From Thermus sediminis (GTDB taxonomy: Bacteria > Deinococcota > Deinococci > Deinococcales > Thermaceae): 64,000 nt of DNA. How positions within the stretch are numbered: the first letter of the stretch is position 1; each line of letters opens with the position of its first letter. This document shows, one piece after another, positions 33,556 to 44,273 of the stretch. The notes beneath the pieces were generated by a model that worked only from the letters and a program-made list of their open reading frames with translations, made no database searches and was not told the DNA's origin. Both the position numbers and the translations under genes were made by a program. The stretch lies in assembly GCF_003426945.1 (NCBI RefSeq), contig NZ_QURO01000004.1:1964158-2028157 (forward strand), in the 5' to 3' direction.

Positions 33556-35502
33556 ATGGACCGGATCGAGGGTGTGCTCAAGGAGGAGCGGGTCTTCTAT
33601 CCCAGCGAGGCTTTCCGAAGCCAGGCCCACGTGGGGAGCGAGGAGGAGTACCAAAGGCTCTACGAGGAAAGCCTGAGGGACCCCGAGGGCTTCTGGGGCC
33701 GGGTGGCCTCGGAGCTCCACTGGTTTACCCCCTGGCAGAAGGTCCTCGAGGGCGACCTGCCCCACCCCAAGTGGTTCGTGGGGGGGAAGACCAACCTCTC
33801 CTACAACGCCCTGGACCGCCATGTGGGCACCTGGCGCAAGAACAAGGCGGCCCTCATCTGGGAGGGGGAGCCGGGGGAGGAGAGGGTCCTCACCTACCAC
33901 GACCTCTGGCGGGAGGTGCAGAGGTTCGCCAACGTCCTGAAGCGCCTTGGGGTGAAGAAGGGGGATAGGGTCACCATCTACCTGCCGATGATCCCCGAGG
34001 CGGCCATCGCCATGCTGGCCTCTGCCCGGATTGGGGCTGTCCACTCCGTGGTCTTCGGGGGCTTCTCCTCGGGGGCCTTGGCGGATCGCATCAAGGATGC
34101 GGAGGCCAAGGTCCTCATCACCGCCGACGGGGGTTACCGCCGTGGGAGCGTTGTCCCCCTTAAGGCGAACGCCGACGAGGCCTTGAGGGAAACCTCTAGC
34201 GTGGAGCACGTGGTGGTGGTGCGCCGCACCGGGGAGGAGGTGCCCATGACCCCGGGCCGGGACCACTGGTGGCACGAGCTCATGGAGACGGTCTCCGACC
34301 GCTCGGACCCCGAGCCCATGGAGGCGGAAGAACCCCTCTTCATCCTCTACACCTCGGGCTCCACGGGGAAGCCCAAGGGCGTCCTCCACACCCTGGGCGG
34401 CTACATGACCTACGTCTACCTCACCACCAAGCTGGTCTTTGACCTCAAGGACGAGGACGTCTACTGGTGCACCGCCGACGTGGGCTGGATCACCGGCCAC
34501 TCCTACGTGGTCTACGGCCCCCTCCTCAACGGAGCCACCACCCTGATGTACGAGGGGGCCCCCAACTGGCCCGAGCCCGACCGCTTCTGGCAGATCGTTG
34601 ACAAGTACGGGGTGACCATCCTCTACACCGCCCCCACCGCCATCCGGGCCTTCATGAGGTGGGGGGAGAGCTGGCCCCTGAAGCACCGCCTGGACACCCT
34701 CCGCCTCCTTGGCACCGTGGGCGAGCCCATCAACCCCGAGGCCTGGCTGTGGTTCTACCGGGTGATCGGCAAGGGCCGCTGCCCCATCGTGGACACCTGG
34801 TGGCAGACGGAGACCGGGGGCATCATGATCACCACCCTCCCCGGGGCCCACCCCATGAAGCCCGGGCATGCGGGCAAGCCCTTTTTCGGGGTGAGGCCGG
34901 AGATCCTGGACTCGGAGCACCGCCCCGTGGAGAACCCGGACGAGGGCGGCCACCTCTGCATCACCCGTCCCTGGCCCAGCGTGCTCCGCACCGTGTGGGG
35001 GGATCCAGAGCGCTTCCTCCAGCAGTACTTCAGCCAGCACCCCGGGGCCTACTTCACCGGGGACGGGGCCCGGCGGGACCAGGACGGCTACCACCTGATC
35101 CTGGGCCGGGTGGACGACGTCCTGAACGTGGCGGGCCACCGGCTTGGCACCATGGAGATCGAGTCCGCCCTGGTCTCCCACCCCGCCGTGGCCGAGGCGG
35201 CGGTGGTGGGGCGGCCTGACCCCCTGAAGGGGGAGGCCGTCGTGGCCTTCGTGACCCTGAAGGAGGGGTACGCGTCTTCGGAAGCCCTGCGGAACGAACT
35301 CAAGGCCCACGTGGCCAAGGTCATCGGCCCCATTGCCCGCCCCGACGAGGTGCGCTTCACCGACGCCCTCCCCAAGACCCGCTCGGGCAAGATCATGCGC
35401 CGGCTCCTCCGGCAGATCGCCGCCGGGGAGCAGGAGATCAAGGGGGATGTCTCCACCCTCGAGGACCGCTCCGTGGTGGAGCGGCTGAGGCAGGGCTCTT
35501 AG
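33556..35502 (+). CDS. acs: acetyl-CoA synthetase (canonical)
   Basis: The 648 aa enzyme makes acetyl-CoA from acetate, ATP and CoA. It has the full family length and all motifs: [53 protein letters not shown] (the Trp restricts the pocket to acetate), [20 protein letters not shown] and [15 protein letters not shown], with the Lys that is reversibly acetylated. It is divergent from the IclR-ACS gene and both promoters share an inverted repeat. A 14-bp hairpin ends the transcript. Confidence 0.97.
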   Translation: MDRIEGVLKEERVFYPSEAFRSQAHVGSEEEYQRLYEESLRDPEGFWGRVASELHWFTPWQKVLEGDLPHPKWFVGGKTNLSYNALDRHVGTWRKNKAALIWEGEPGEERVLTYHDLWREVQRFANVLKRLGVKKGDRVTIYLPMIPEAAIAMLASARIGAVHSVVFGGFSSGALADRIKDAEAKVLITADGGYRRGSVVPLKANADEALRETSSVEHVVVVRRTGEEVPMTPGRDHWWHELMETVSDRSDPEPMEAEEPLFILYTSGSTGKPKGVLHTLGGYMTYVYLTTKLVFDLKDEDVYWCTADVGWITGHSYVVYGPLLNGATTLMYEGAPNWPEPDRFWQIVDKYGVTILYTAPTAIRAFMRWGESWPLKHRLDTLRLLGTVGEPINPEAWLWFYRVIGKGRCPIVDTWWQTETGGIMITTLPGAHPMKPGHAGKPFFGVRPEILDSEHRPVENPDEGGHLCITRPWPSVLRTVWGDPERFLQQYFSQHPGAYFTGDGARRDQDGYHLILGRVDDVLNVAGHRLGTMEIESALVSHPAVAEAAVVGRPDPLKGEAVVAFVTLKEGYASSEALRNELKAHVAKVIGPIARPDEVRFTDALPKTRSGKIMRRLLRQIAAGEQEIKGDVSTLEDRSVVERLRQGS

Positions 35503-35520
35503 GCCCCAGGTATACCGGGA

Positions 35521-35550
35521 CCCCCATCCTGGCCCAGGCCAGGATGGGGG
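35521..35550. terminator. bidirectional terminator after acs
   Basis: CCCCCATCCTGGCC and GGCCAGGATGGGGG form a perfect 14-bp dyad (two-base centre; about 12 bp with a six-base loop in practice) between convergent acs and the NTF2-like gene. Similar dyads occur at 59945 and 61504. Confidence 0.75.
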
Positions 35551-35551
35551 G

Positions 35552-35932
35552 CTACTGGGCTGGGCTCTTGTGGACGTGGACCACCTTCCACCCCTCGGGA
35601 AAGCGCGCGGCCACCCGGCTTTCGTTCACCGCCTGGTGCCTCAGGCCTCCCTCCTCCTCCACGGTGAGGAGGAGGGTGTAGCTGAAGATGGCCACGTCCC
35701 CGTAGCGCTGCAGGCGCTTCTCCAGGAGGTCTATCCGGTAGGGGCGGCCCCGGGTGGCCCAGCGCCTTTCCGTCATGTAAAGGTGGAAGGGGAGGCCGTC
35801 CAGGCGGTGGGGGGTCACGAACCACTCGTAGAGGGAAAGCTCCTCGTGGGTGGTGGCCTTGTAGCCCTCAGGGTCCCCCTCGTAGATGCTCCGGAGGTGC
35901 CTCTCCAGGAATCCCCAAAGTTCCTCTTCCAT
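35552..35932 (-). CDS. SnoaL/DUF4440-like NTF2-fold protein
   Basis: The 126 aa protein begins EEELWGFLERHLRSIYEGDP and has LSLYEWFVTPHRLDGLPFHL, the sequence type of the calcium/calmodulin kinase-association or NTF2-like family. It ends GWKVVHVHKSPAQ, the usual last strand. These are small cone-shaped dimers that bind or isomerise ligands; no specific role is assigned. It follows the mutase gene with three bases between. Confidence 0.75.
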   Translation of the reverse strand: MEEELWGFLERHLRSIYEGDPEGYKATTHEELSLYEWFVTPHRLDGLPFHLYMTERRWATRGRPYRIDLLEKRLQRYGDVAIFSYTLLLTVEEEGGLRHQAVNESRVAARFPEGWKVVHVHKSPAQ

Positions 35933-35934
35933 GC

Positions 35935-37479
<1,545 letters not shown>

Positions 37480-37488
37480 GCCTCTGTT

Positions 37489-37620
37489 TTACACGAGGCG
37501 GAGGAGGAAAAGGAAGGCGAAGAGGACCAAGAGGATGAGGAGGAGGGGAGGGAGGAGGAGGCTGTAGGCCGCCAGCACTAGGGCCAGGAAGTCCTTCCAG
37601 TCGGGCTTGGGCTCCTTCAC
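37489..37620 (-). CDS. small single-helix membrane protein (43 aa)
   Basis: This small frame reads VKEPKPDWKDFLALVLAAYS then LLLPPLLLILLVLFAFLFLL and ends RLV. It has a charged N-terminus and one long membrane helix. TATACT (37633-37628) is seven bases from the GTG at 37620 (another GTG is three bases earlier). Its TAA stop forms the first bases of the mutA -10 hexamer. Codon use is GC-rich at third positions, so it is probably real. Function is unknown. Confidence 0.6.
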   Translation of the reverse strand: MKEPKPDWKDFLALVLAAYSLLLPPLLLILLVLFAFLFLLRLV

Positions 37621-37627
37621 CACCCCC

Positions 37628-37661
37628 AGTATAGCCCTTTGGCTTTCCCCTTTGATAGCAT
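37628..37661. promoter_or_regulatory. divergent leaderless promoters (43-aa gene and HxlR gene)
   Basis: Minus strand TATACT (37633-37628) serves the small membrane gene. Plus strand TAGCAT (37656-37661) is six bases from the HxlR ATG. Confidence 0.55.
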
Positions 37662-37667
37662 TAGGCC

Positions 37668-37973
37668 ATGGCCCTCTCCAAGAACGCCCGCAAGGTGCTC
37701 AAGGTCCTGGCCCGCCGGGGGGCCTTAGAGGTCCTCTTCGCCTTGGGCCGGGGGCCCGCCCGCTTTTCCGACCTGCGGACCTTCCTCGTCCTCTCTCCCC
37801 GCACCCTGGCGGAGCGGCTCAGGGAGTACCACCTCCTGGGCTTCGTAGAGCGGCGGGCCTTCCCCGAGGTGCCCCCCCGGGTAGAATACACCTTGACCCC
37901 GCGGGGCAAGCGGGTCCTGGATTTTTTGCGCGTGTTGGAGGATGCCTTGGATTCCGAGGAGGTCAAGCGGTGA
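37668..37973 (+). CDS. HxlR family winged-helix regulator
   Basis: The 101 aa protein is one HxlR/MarR-like winged helix: WALEVLFAL-like segment ALEVLFALGRGPARFSDLR, then LSPRTLAERLREYHLLGFVE, the recognition helix, and VEYTLTPRGKRVLDFLRVLE. It lacks the Cys of HypR/YodB redox sensors. Its stop overlaps the minD start (GTGA), so it is co-translated with minD, an unusual partner that suggests control of its own min operon. Confidence 0.88.
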   Translation: MALSKNARKVLKVLARRGALEVLFALGRGPARFSDLRTFLVLSPRTLAERLREYHLLGFVERRAFPEVPPRVEYTLTPRGKRVLDFLRVLEDALDSEEVKR

Positions 37974-38773
37974 GGGCGAGAGCCATCGTGGTGACATCGG
38001 GCAAGGGGGGGGTGGGGAAGACCACCACCACCGCCAACCTGGGCGCAGCCCTGGCCAAGCTGGGGGAGAAGGTGGCGGTTGTTGACGTGGACGTGGGCCT
38101 CCGGAACCTGGACGTGGTCATGGGCCTCGAGGGCCGGGTGGTCTTTGACCTCATCGACGTCCTGGAGGGCCGGGCCAAGCCCCGCCAGGCCCTCATCCGG
38201 GACAAGCGGGTGGAGAACCTCTACCTCCTCCCCGCCTCCCAGACCAAGGACAAGGAGGCCTTGGACCCAGCGCGCTTTAAGGAGCTAGTCCAGTATCTCC
38301 TTTCGGAAGAGGGGTTTGACCGGGTTCTTATAGACTCCCCTGCTGGCATAGAGAAGGGTTTCCAGACGGCGGCCACCCCGGCGGAGGGGGCCTTGGTGGT
38401 GGTGAACCCCGAGGTCAGCAGCGTCCGGGATGCCGACCGCATCATCGGCCTCCTGGAGGCCCGGGAGATCCGGGAGAACTCCCTCGTCATCAACCGCATA
38501 AGGCCCAAGATGGTCTCCCGGGGCGACATGCTTTCCGTGGAGGACGTGGTGGAGATCCTGGGCCTCAGGCCCATCGGCATCATCCCCGAGGACGAGCAGG
38601 TCCTCATCTCCACCAACCAGGGGGAGCCCTTGGTGCTCAAGGGCAATAGCCCCGCCGCCTTGGCCTACCTGGACACCGCCCGCCGCCTCCGGGGGGAGGA
38701 GGTGCCCTTCAGGAACCTGGAAGAGGCCTCGGGGCTTCTTGGGGCGTTGCGCAAGCTCTTCGGGGGGCGCTGA
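37970..38773 (+). CDS. minD: septum site-determining ATPase MinD
   Basis: The 267 aa protein is a deviant Walker-A ATPase: VTSGKGGVGKTTTTANLGAA, then VVDVDVGLRNLDVVMGLE, RVLIDSPAGIEKGF and VVNPEVSSVRDADRIIGLLE. It ends LLGALRKLFGG, the amphipathic membrane-targeting helix. It places the division site by recruiting MinC and being released by MinE. GTG 37970 gives the family length. No minC is found in the window. Confidence 0.95.
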   Translation: MRARAIVVTSGKGGVGKTTTTANLGAALAKLGEKVAVVDVDVGLRNLDVVMGLEGRVVFDLIDVLEGRAKPRQALIRDKRVENLYLLPASQTKDKEALDPARFKELVQYLLSEEGFDRVLIDSPAGIEKGFQTAATPAEGALVVVNPEVSSVRDADRIIGLLEAREIRENSLVINRIRPKMVSRGDMLSVEDVVEILGLRPIGIIPEDEQVLISTNQGEPLVLKGNSPAALAYLDTARRLRGEEVPFRNLEEASGLLGALRKLFGGR

Positions 38774-38994
38774 TGTGGTGGCGCAAGAGGAGCAAGGAGA
38801 AGGCGAAGGAGCGCCTGAAGCTGGTCCTGGCCTACGACCGGGCCAGGCTCTCCCCCGGGATGGTGGAGAGCCTCAAGCGGGACCTCCTGGAGGTCCTGCG
38901 CCGCTACTTCCCCGCCCAGGAGGAGGGCCTCTCCGTGGCCCTGGAGGAGCGGGGGGAGAGGATGGTGCTCGTCGCCGACATCCCCTTGAGGTGA
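38773..38994 (+). CDS. minE: cell division topological specificity factor MinE
   Basis: The 73 aa protein has the anti-MinCD part (AKERLKLVLAYDRARLSPGM) and the topological domain ending EERGERMVLVADIPLR. It stimulates the MinD ATPase. The ATG shares its first base with the last base of the minD TGA. It is shorter than the E. coli protein but within family range. Confidence 0.93.
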   Translation: MWWRKRSKEKAKERLKLVLAYDRARLSPGMVESLKRDLLEVLRRYFPAQEEGLSVALEERGERMVLVADIPLR

Positions 38995-38998
38995 GCCC

Positions 38999-40078
38999 TT
39001 GGTCCCGAGGCGGCCCAACCTCCTGGCCTACGACTGGGGCCTGGTCCTCCTGGCCTTGGCCATCCTGGTCCTGGGGCTTTTCAACCTTAGAAGTGCCCTC
39101 CCTGATCCCGCCCTCTTCCCCCGGCAGCTTACGGCCCTGGCCCTGGGGCTGGGCCTGGCGGTGGGGGTGCAGTTCCTCTCCCGCAGGCAGGTCTTCGCCC
39201 TGGCCTACCCCCTCTATGCCCTTGCCCTGGCCCTTTTGCTGGCGGTTTTGTTCTTCGGGCGGGAGATCAACGGGTCTAAGGCCTGGTTCGTCCTGGGGCC
39301 CCTGCAGTTCCAGCCCCTCGAGGTGGCCAAGCTGGCCCTGGTCCTGGCCCTGGCCCGCCTGCTGGAGGGCCGCCCCATCCGGCGGGTGTGGGACTACCCC
39401 CTTCCCGCCCTCCTCACCCTCCCCACGGTGGCCCTCCTCCTCCTCCAGCCCGACCTGGGGGGCGCTCTGGTGGTCCTCTTCGGGGCCTTCGCCGTGCTCT
39501 TCCTCCGCGGGCTTCCCTGGAGGCACCTCCTCGTGGGGGCCTTGGCCCTGGCCCTCCTGGTGCCCACCGTGGTCTGGCCCAACCTCAAGGCCTACCAGCG
39601 GGAAAGGGTCCTCATTGTCCTGGACCCCTACCGGGACCCCCTGGGCCAGGGGTTCCAGGTGATCCAGTCCAGCATCGCCATCGGCTCTGGGGGGCTTTTC
39701 GGCAAGGGGTACGGCCAGGGCACCCAGACCCAGCTGGGCTTCGTGCCCTTCCGGCACACGGACTTCGTCTTCGCCGTGTGGGCCGAGGAGTGGGGGTTTG
39801 TGGGCGTGGTGTTCCTCTTTGGCCTCTACGCCCTTTTCCTGGTGCGCCTCCTCTCCTTGGCCCTGGAGTGCCCCAGGCTTTCCGACCGGCTCTTCATCGG
39901 GGGCGTAGGGGGGATGCTGGCCTTCCAGACCCTGGTGAACCTGGGGGTGGCCCTCGGGGTGATGCCCGTGACCGGCCTCACCCTGCCCCTCTTCTCCTAC
40001 GGGGGCTCCAGCCTCATGGCCACCCTCCTCTCCTTGGGGTTCGTGCTCCTGTTTCATCGGGACCGGGCCGAGCCCTAG
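38999..40078 (+). CDS. rodA: rod shape-determining glycosyltransferase RodA
   Basis: The 359 aa SEDS protein polymerises glycan from lipid II during elongation. It has ten hydrophobic helices, with LQFQPLEVAKLALVLALARL, LLQPDLGGALVV (the catalytic Asp region), IAIGSGGLFGKGYGQGTQTQ and LPLFSYGGSSLMATLLSLG, all typical RodA/FtsW motifs. Start is TTG at 38999, five bases after the minE stop; no better in-frame start exists. A PBP2 partner is not in the window. Confidence 0.94.
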   Translation: MVPRRPNLLAYDWGLVLLALAILVLGLFNLRSALPDPALFPRQLTALALGLGLAVGVQFLSRRQVFALAYPLYALALALLLAVLFFGREINGSKAWFVLGPLQFQPLEVAKLALVLALARLLEGRPIRRVWDYPLPALLTLPTVALLLLQPDLGGALVVLFGAFAVLFLRGLPWRHLLVGALALALLVPTVVWPNLKAYQRERVLIVLDPYRDPLGQGFQVIQSSIAIGSGGLFGKGYGQGTQTQLGFVPFRHTDFVFAVWAEEWGFVGVVFLFGLYALFLVRLLSLALECPRLSDRLFIGGVGGMLAFQTLVNLGVALGVMPVTGLTLPLFSYGGSSLMATLLSLGFVLLFHRDRAEP

Positions 40079-40104
40079 GGGCTTGCAGGGAGGGGCAGGG
40101 TTGC

Positions 40105-40110
40105 TAAACT
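40105..40110 (+). promoter_or_regulatory. -10 hexamer for leaderless potA
   Basis: TAAACT followed by six bases and the GTG at 40117; no clear -35. Confidence 0.5.
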
Positions 40111-40116
40111 TACCCC

Positions 40117-41184
40117 GTGGCCGGGGACGTCTTGGTGCGCCTAGAGGGGGTGCGGAAGCGCTACGGGAGGGTGTTGGCCCTGGACGGGGTGGACCTGGAG
40201 ATCCGGAGGGGGGAGTTCTTCAGCCTCCTGGGGCCTTCGGGCTGCGGGAAGACCACCCTCCTCAGGCTCCTTGCGGGGTTTGAAACCCCCGATGCGGGCC
40301 GCATCGCCATCGGCGGCAAGGACATGGCCGGGGTGCCGCCCTACCAGCGCCCCGTGAACACGGTGTTCCAGAACTACGCCCTCTTTCCCCACATGACCGT
40401 GGCGGGGAACATCGCCTTCGGCCTCAGGATGAAGGGCCTTCCCCGGGAGGAGATCCGGAGGAAGGTGGCCTGGGCCCTGGAGCTCGTGGACCTCCTGGGC
40501 CTCGAGGGCCGCTACCCAAGGGAGCTCTCCGGAGGGCAGAAGCAGCGGGTGGCCCTGGCCCGGGCTCTGGTCCTGGAGCCCGAGGTCCTCCTCCTGGACG
40601 AGCCCCTCTCCGCCTTGGACCTCAAGCTCCGCCAGGAGCTCAGGGTGGAGCTCATGCAGCTCCAGAGGCGGCTTGGCACCACCTTCGTCTTCGTCACCCA
40701 CGACCAGGAGGAGGCCCTGGTCATGTCCGACCGCATCGCGGTGATGCGCGCGGGGCGGCTGGAGCAGGTGGGCCTTCCCGACGAGGTCTACGAAAGGCCC
40801 AGAAACCGCTTCGTGGCCGACTTCCTGGGCCGCTCCAACTTCCTCCCCGCCCGGCCCCACCCCCTGGGGGCGGAGACCCCGGTGGGCTCCTTGCGCCTAA
40901 AGGCCCCCCTGGAGCGGGAGGGGCTTTTGGTCATCCGCCCGGAAAAGATCCGCCTCTACCCCCGGAAGGGGGACTTGGCGCGGGAGAACCTGGTCTTGGC
41001 CCGGGTGGAGGAGATCGTCTACACGGGGGCGGAGAACCAGTACTACCTCAGGGCAGGGGAGGTGCGCCTTCTGGCCTACACCCTGAACCAGGACCTGCAG
41101 GAGCCCGGCTCCGAGGAGTTCGCCTACGGGGAGGAGGTCTTTTGCTACCTTCCCCCGGAAAACCTGGTGGTGATCCATGAATGA
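40117..41184 (+). CDS. potA: spermidine/putrescine ABC transporter ATPase
   Basis: The 355 aa ATPase drives polyamine import. Walker A GPSGCGKTT, signature LSGGQKQRVALARAL, Walker B VLLLDEPLSALD and the switch His (FVTHDQEEALVMSD) are all present. The C-terminal TOBE_2 domain (about 270-350) ends with FCYLPPENLVVI. It overlaps potB by eight bases. Polyamines are abundant in thermophiles such as Thermus, so this importer may recover them. Confidence 0.93.
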   Translation: MAGDVLVRLEGVRKRYGRVLALDGVDLEIRRGEFFSLLGPSGCGKTTLLRLLAGFETPDAGRIAIGGKDMAGVPPYQRPVNTVFQNYALFPHMTVAGNIAFGLRMKGLPREEIRRKVAWALELVDLLGLEGRYPRELSGGQKQRVALARALVLEPEVLLLDEPLSALDLKLRQELRVELMQLQRRLGTTFVFVTHDQEEALVMSDRIAVMRAGRLEQVGLPDEVYERPRNRFVADFLGRSNFLPARPHPLGAETPVGSLRLKAPLEREGLLVIRPEKIRLYPRKGDLARENLVLARVEEIVYTGAENQYYLRAGEVRLLAYTLNQDLQEPGSEEFAYGEEVFCYLPPENLVVIHE

Positions 41185-42037
41185 GGCGGCCACCCCCGGG
41201 CAGCGCCTCCTCCGGGTCCTGGTGACCGTGGGGCCCGCGGGGCTTTGGCTCCTCCTCTTCGTCCTCCTGCCCACCCTTTTGGTCCTCCTGGCCTCCCTCG
41301 CCACCCGGGGGCCCTTCGGGGGGCTGGAGGGGCCTTTGGGCTTCCACAACTACCTTCGCCTCCTCGAGGCCCCCTACCTGCGGGCCTTCGCCCAAAGCCT
41401 CCTCGTGGGGGCGCTGGCCACCCTCTTCTCCGCCCTTCTCGGCTACCCTTTGGCCTTCTACATCGCCCGCCACCCGAGGCGGGACCTCCTCCTTCTCCTC
41501 CTCCTCCTGCCCTTTTTCACCAACTTCCTCATCCGGGTCTACGCCTGGCTGGTGCTGCTGCAGCGGGAGGGGGTGGTGAACGCCTTCCTCCAGACCTTCG
41601 GCCTCGGCCCCTTCACCCTCTACCCCTCCTTCCTCGCCGTGGTCCTGGCCACGGTCTACACCTTCTTGCCCTTCTTCGTCCTGCCCGTCTACGCCAGCGT
41701 GGAGCGGATAGACTGGCAGCTCCTAGAGGCTGCCTACGACCTGGGGGCGAGACCCTTTAGGGCCTTCTTCCACGCCGTGCTTCCCCAGACCTACCCCGGT
41801 CTCTTTGCGGGAAGCGTCCTCGTCTTCATCCCCGCCATGGGCACCTTTGTGGTGGCCGACCTCCTCGGGGCGGGGCGGGTGGTCCTCATCGGCAACCTCA
41901 TCCAGCAGCAGTTCGGTATCACCCGGGACTGGGCCTTTGGGGCCGCCCTCAGCGTGTTCCTGATGGGCTTTGTCCTCCTCGCCCTCTACCTCTACGCCCG
42001 CCTCCAAAGGGAAAGGGGCCTTGAGGACCTGGTATGA
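41177..42037 (+). CDS. potB: polyamine ABC transporter permease PotB
   Basis: The 286 aa permease has six membrane helices and the EAA-type coupling loop EAAYDLGARPFRAFFHAVLP near residue 185, which contacts PotA. The start and end overlap neighbours by eight and four bases. It pairs with PotC as a heterodimer. Confidence 0.92.
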   Translation: MNEAATPGQRLLRVLVTVGPAGLWLLLFVLLPTLLVLLASLATRGPFGGLEGPLGFHNYLRLLEAPYLRAFAQSLLVGALATLFSALLGYPLAFYIARHPRRDLLLLLLLLPFFTNFLIRVYAWLVLLQREGVVNAFLQTFGLGPFTLYPSFLAVVLATVYTFLPFFVLPVYASVERIDWQLLEAAYDLGARPFRAFFHAVLPQTYPGLFAGSVLVFIPAMGTFVVADLLGAGRVVLIGNLIQQQFGITRDWAFGAALSVFLMGFVLLALYLYARLQRERGLEDLV

Positions 42038-42813
42038 GGCGGCTTCTCGCCCTCCACGCCCTCTTGGTCTACGCCTTCCTCTACCTCCCCATCCTGGTCA
42101 TCGTGGCCCTCTCCTTCAACGAGAGCCGCCGGGGGGTGCGCTTCACCGGCTTCACCTTGGACTGGTACCGGGCCCTCTTCCAGGACCCCAGGGTCTTGGA
42201 GTACTTCCTCAACACCCTGGTGGTGGCCTTCACCTCCACCCTGGTGGCCACCGTTTTGGGCACCCTCCTGGCGTTGGGCCTGGTGCGCTACCGCTTCCCT
42301 GGCAAGGGCTTTCTCCGCTACCTCCTCTACATCCCGGTGGTGGTGCCCGACGTGGTCCTGGGGATCTCCCTCCTCCTCCTCTTCGCCTTCGCCCGGGAGC
42401 TTTTGGGGTTTCCAAGGCTTTCCCTGCTCACGGTGATCCTGGGGCACATCACCTTCCAGGTGGCCTTCGTAACCCTGGTGGTGCGCTCCCGGCTCCTCCT
42501 CCTGGACCCGGGCCTCGAGGAGGCCGCCCGGGACCTGGGCGCGAGGGGCCTCCAGACCTTCCTCTACGTGACCTTGCCCCTGGCCTGGCCGGGGGTGGCC
42601 GCCGGGGCCCTTCTCGCCCTCACCCTCTCCCTGGACGACTTCGTGGTCACCTTCTTCACCGCCGGGCCCGGGGCCACCACCCTGCCCCTTTACATCTACT
42701 CCAGCGTCAAGCTGGGGGTGAGCCCCAAGGTCCACGCCCTCTCCACCCTCGTCGTGGGCCTCACCGCCTTCTTCCTGGCCATGGGGTATGCTCTTAGCCG
42801 GAGGCGCCTATGA
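42034..42813 (+). CDS. potC: polyamine ABC transporter permease PotC
   Basis: The 259 aa permease has six membrane helices and the coupling loop EEAARDLGARGLQTFLYVTL near 165. DDFVVTFFTAGPGATTLPLY is typical of PotC/PotI. It overlaps potB and potD by four bases each. Confidence 0.92.
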   Translation: MRRLLALHALLVYAFLYLPILVIVALSFNESRRGVRFTGFTLDWYRALFQDPRVLEYFLNTLVVAFTSTLVATVLGTLLALGLVRYRFPGKGFLRYLLYIPVVVPDVVLGISLLLLFAFARELLGFPRLSLLTVILGHITFQVAFVTLVVRSRLLLLDPGLEEAARDLGARGLQTFLYVTLPLAWPGVAAGALLALTLSLDDFVVTFFTAGPGATTLPLYIYSSVKLGVSPKVHALSTLVVGLTAFFLAMGYALSRRRL

Positions 42814-43856
42814 TGGGAAAAGCCCCTCCTCTCCTACTGCTAGGCCTGGCCCTCCTCCTCAGCGCCTGCCCTAGGCAGCAAGGGGTGGAGACCCTCTACT
42901 TCCTGAACTGGGCCGACTACATCCCCGAGGAGCTGGTGAGGAAGTTCGAGCGGGAGACCGGGGCCAGGGTGGTCCTGGACACCTTTGAGTCCCCCGAGGC
43001 CATGCTGGCCAAGCTCAAGGCGGGGGCGGACCGGGAGTTCTCCTTGGTGGTGGCCCCCGATTACTACGTCCTGCAGATGGCCCGGGAGGGCCTCATCGCC
43101 CCCTTGGACCGGGACCGGCTGAGGAACCTGGCCAACCTGGACCCCTTCTTCCAGGACCCCCCCTACGACCCCGGCCTCCAGTACTCCGTCCCCTACCTCT
43201 GGGGCACCACGGGCCTGGCCTACCGGGAGGACCTGGTCCAGGGCCCCGTGGACTCCTACGCCGTCCTCTTTGACCCCGAGGCCCAGGTGGGCCCCTTTCT
43301 CCTCCTGGACGAGATGCGGGAGACCATCGGGGCCGCCCTCAGGTACCTGGGCTACTCGGTGAACACCACCGACCCCGAGGCCCTGGAAAGGGCCAAGGAG
43401 CTCCTCATCGCCGCCAAGGCCCGCTCCGTGGGCTTCGCCGGGGGCGTGGAGGCCCTGAACCGCCTCATGGGCGGGGACGCGGCGGTGACCCTGGCCTACT
43501 CCGGCGATGTCTTCCAGGCCCAGGGGGAAGACCCCCGGCTGCGCTACGTCCTCCCCAAGGAGGGGGGCACCCTCTGGACGGACGCTTTGGTGATCCTGGC
43601 CCGGGGCCCGGCCCAGGACCTGGCCTACCGCTTCATCGACTTCCTCCTGGAGCCGGAAAACGCCGCCGAGCTCGCCGCCTACACCCGCTACGCCACCCCG
43701 GTGGCCCTGGCCCTTCCCCTGCTTCCCGAGGAGATGCGCCAGGACCCCACGATCTTCCCCCCGGAGGAGGTACGGGCCGGGATGGAGTACCTCGAGGACC
43801 TGGGGCCAGACATCGCCCTCTACGACCGGGTCTGGACCGAGGTCAAGGCCCGCTAA
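42810..43856 (+). CDS. potD: polyamine-binding lipoprotein PotD
   Basis: The 348 aa substrate-binding protein has a lipoprotein signal (LLLLGLALLLSAC, Cys near 21), so it is anchored outside the inner membrane. YFLNWADYIPEELVRKFERE is the PotD/PotF opening, with Trp and Asp of the polyamine site; FAGGVEALNRLMGGDAAVTL and LWTDALVI follow. It binds spermidine or a related polyamine and gives it to PotBC. Confidence 0.93.
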   Translation: MMGKAPPLLLLGLALLLSACPRQQGVETLYFLNWADYIPEELVRKFERETGARVVLDTFESPEAMLAKLKAGADREFSLVVAPDYYVLQMAREGLIAPLDRDRLRNLANLDPFFQDPPYDPGLQYSVPYLWGTTGLAYREDLVQGPVDSYAVLFDPEAQVGPFLLLDEMRETIGAALRYLGYSVNTTDPEALERAKELLIAAKARSVGFAGGVEALNRLMGGDAAVTLAYSGDVFQAQGEDPRLRYVLPKEGGTLWTDALVILARGPAQDLAYRFIDFLLEPENAAELAAYTRYATPVALALPLLPEEMRQDPTIFPPEEVRAGMEYLEDLGPDIALYDRVWTEVKAR

Positions 43857-43880
43857 AGGCGGGGGAGGGGGCGCAGGGCT

Positions 43881-43886
43881 TATACT
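43881..43886 (+). promoter_or_regulatory. -10 hexamer for leaderless cytochrome c gene
   Basis: TATACT, six bases before the ATG at 43893. Confidence 0.6.
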
Positions 43887-43892
43887 TTTCCT

Positions 43893-44273
43893 ATGAACCG
43901 CCTCCTCCCCCTCCTCCTCCTCCTGGGCCTCCCCGTCTCTGCCCAGGGTGCGGAGGCCCTCTGGGCCAGGGCCTGCGCCCAGTGCCACGGGGAGAGGGCC
44001 CAGGGGCTAAGGCCCTACCCCGGGCTAGGGGAGGCGGCCCCCCTCTTCGCCACCCCGGAGGGGCGGAGGTACCTGGTCCTGGTGGTCCTCTACGGCAAGA
44101 AGGGGGCCTCGGGGCTTATGCCCGGCTTCGCCCAGCTCAAGGACGAGGAGCTCGCCGCCCTCCTCAACCACCTCCTGGCCCTCCTCAGGGCCAAGGGGGA
44201 GCCCTTTGGGCCCGAAGACATCAGGAAGGAACGGGGCCAGAACCTGGCCCCAGGCCAGATCCGGCGCCCCTAG
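43893..44273 (+). CDS. monohaem c-type cytochrome
   Basis: The 126 aa protein has a signal peptide ([16 protein letters not shown]) and one haem c site CAQCH at about residues 30-34, with the Met ligand probably in GLMPGFAQL near 72. It is a small periplasmic electron carrier; the partner is not given by the context. The 3' end overlaps ilvD by four bases. Confidence 0.9.
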   Translation: MNRLLPLLLLLGLPVSAQGAEALWARACAQCHGERAQGLRPYPGLGEAAPLFATPEGRRYLVLVVLYGKKGASGLMPGFAQLKDEELAALLNHLLALLRAKGEPFGPEDIRKERGQNLAPGQIRRP

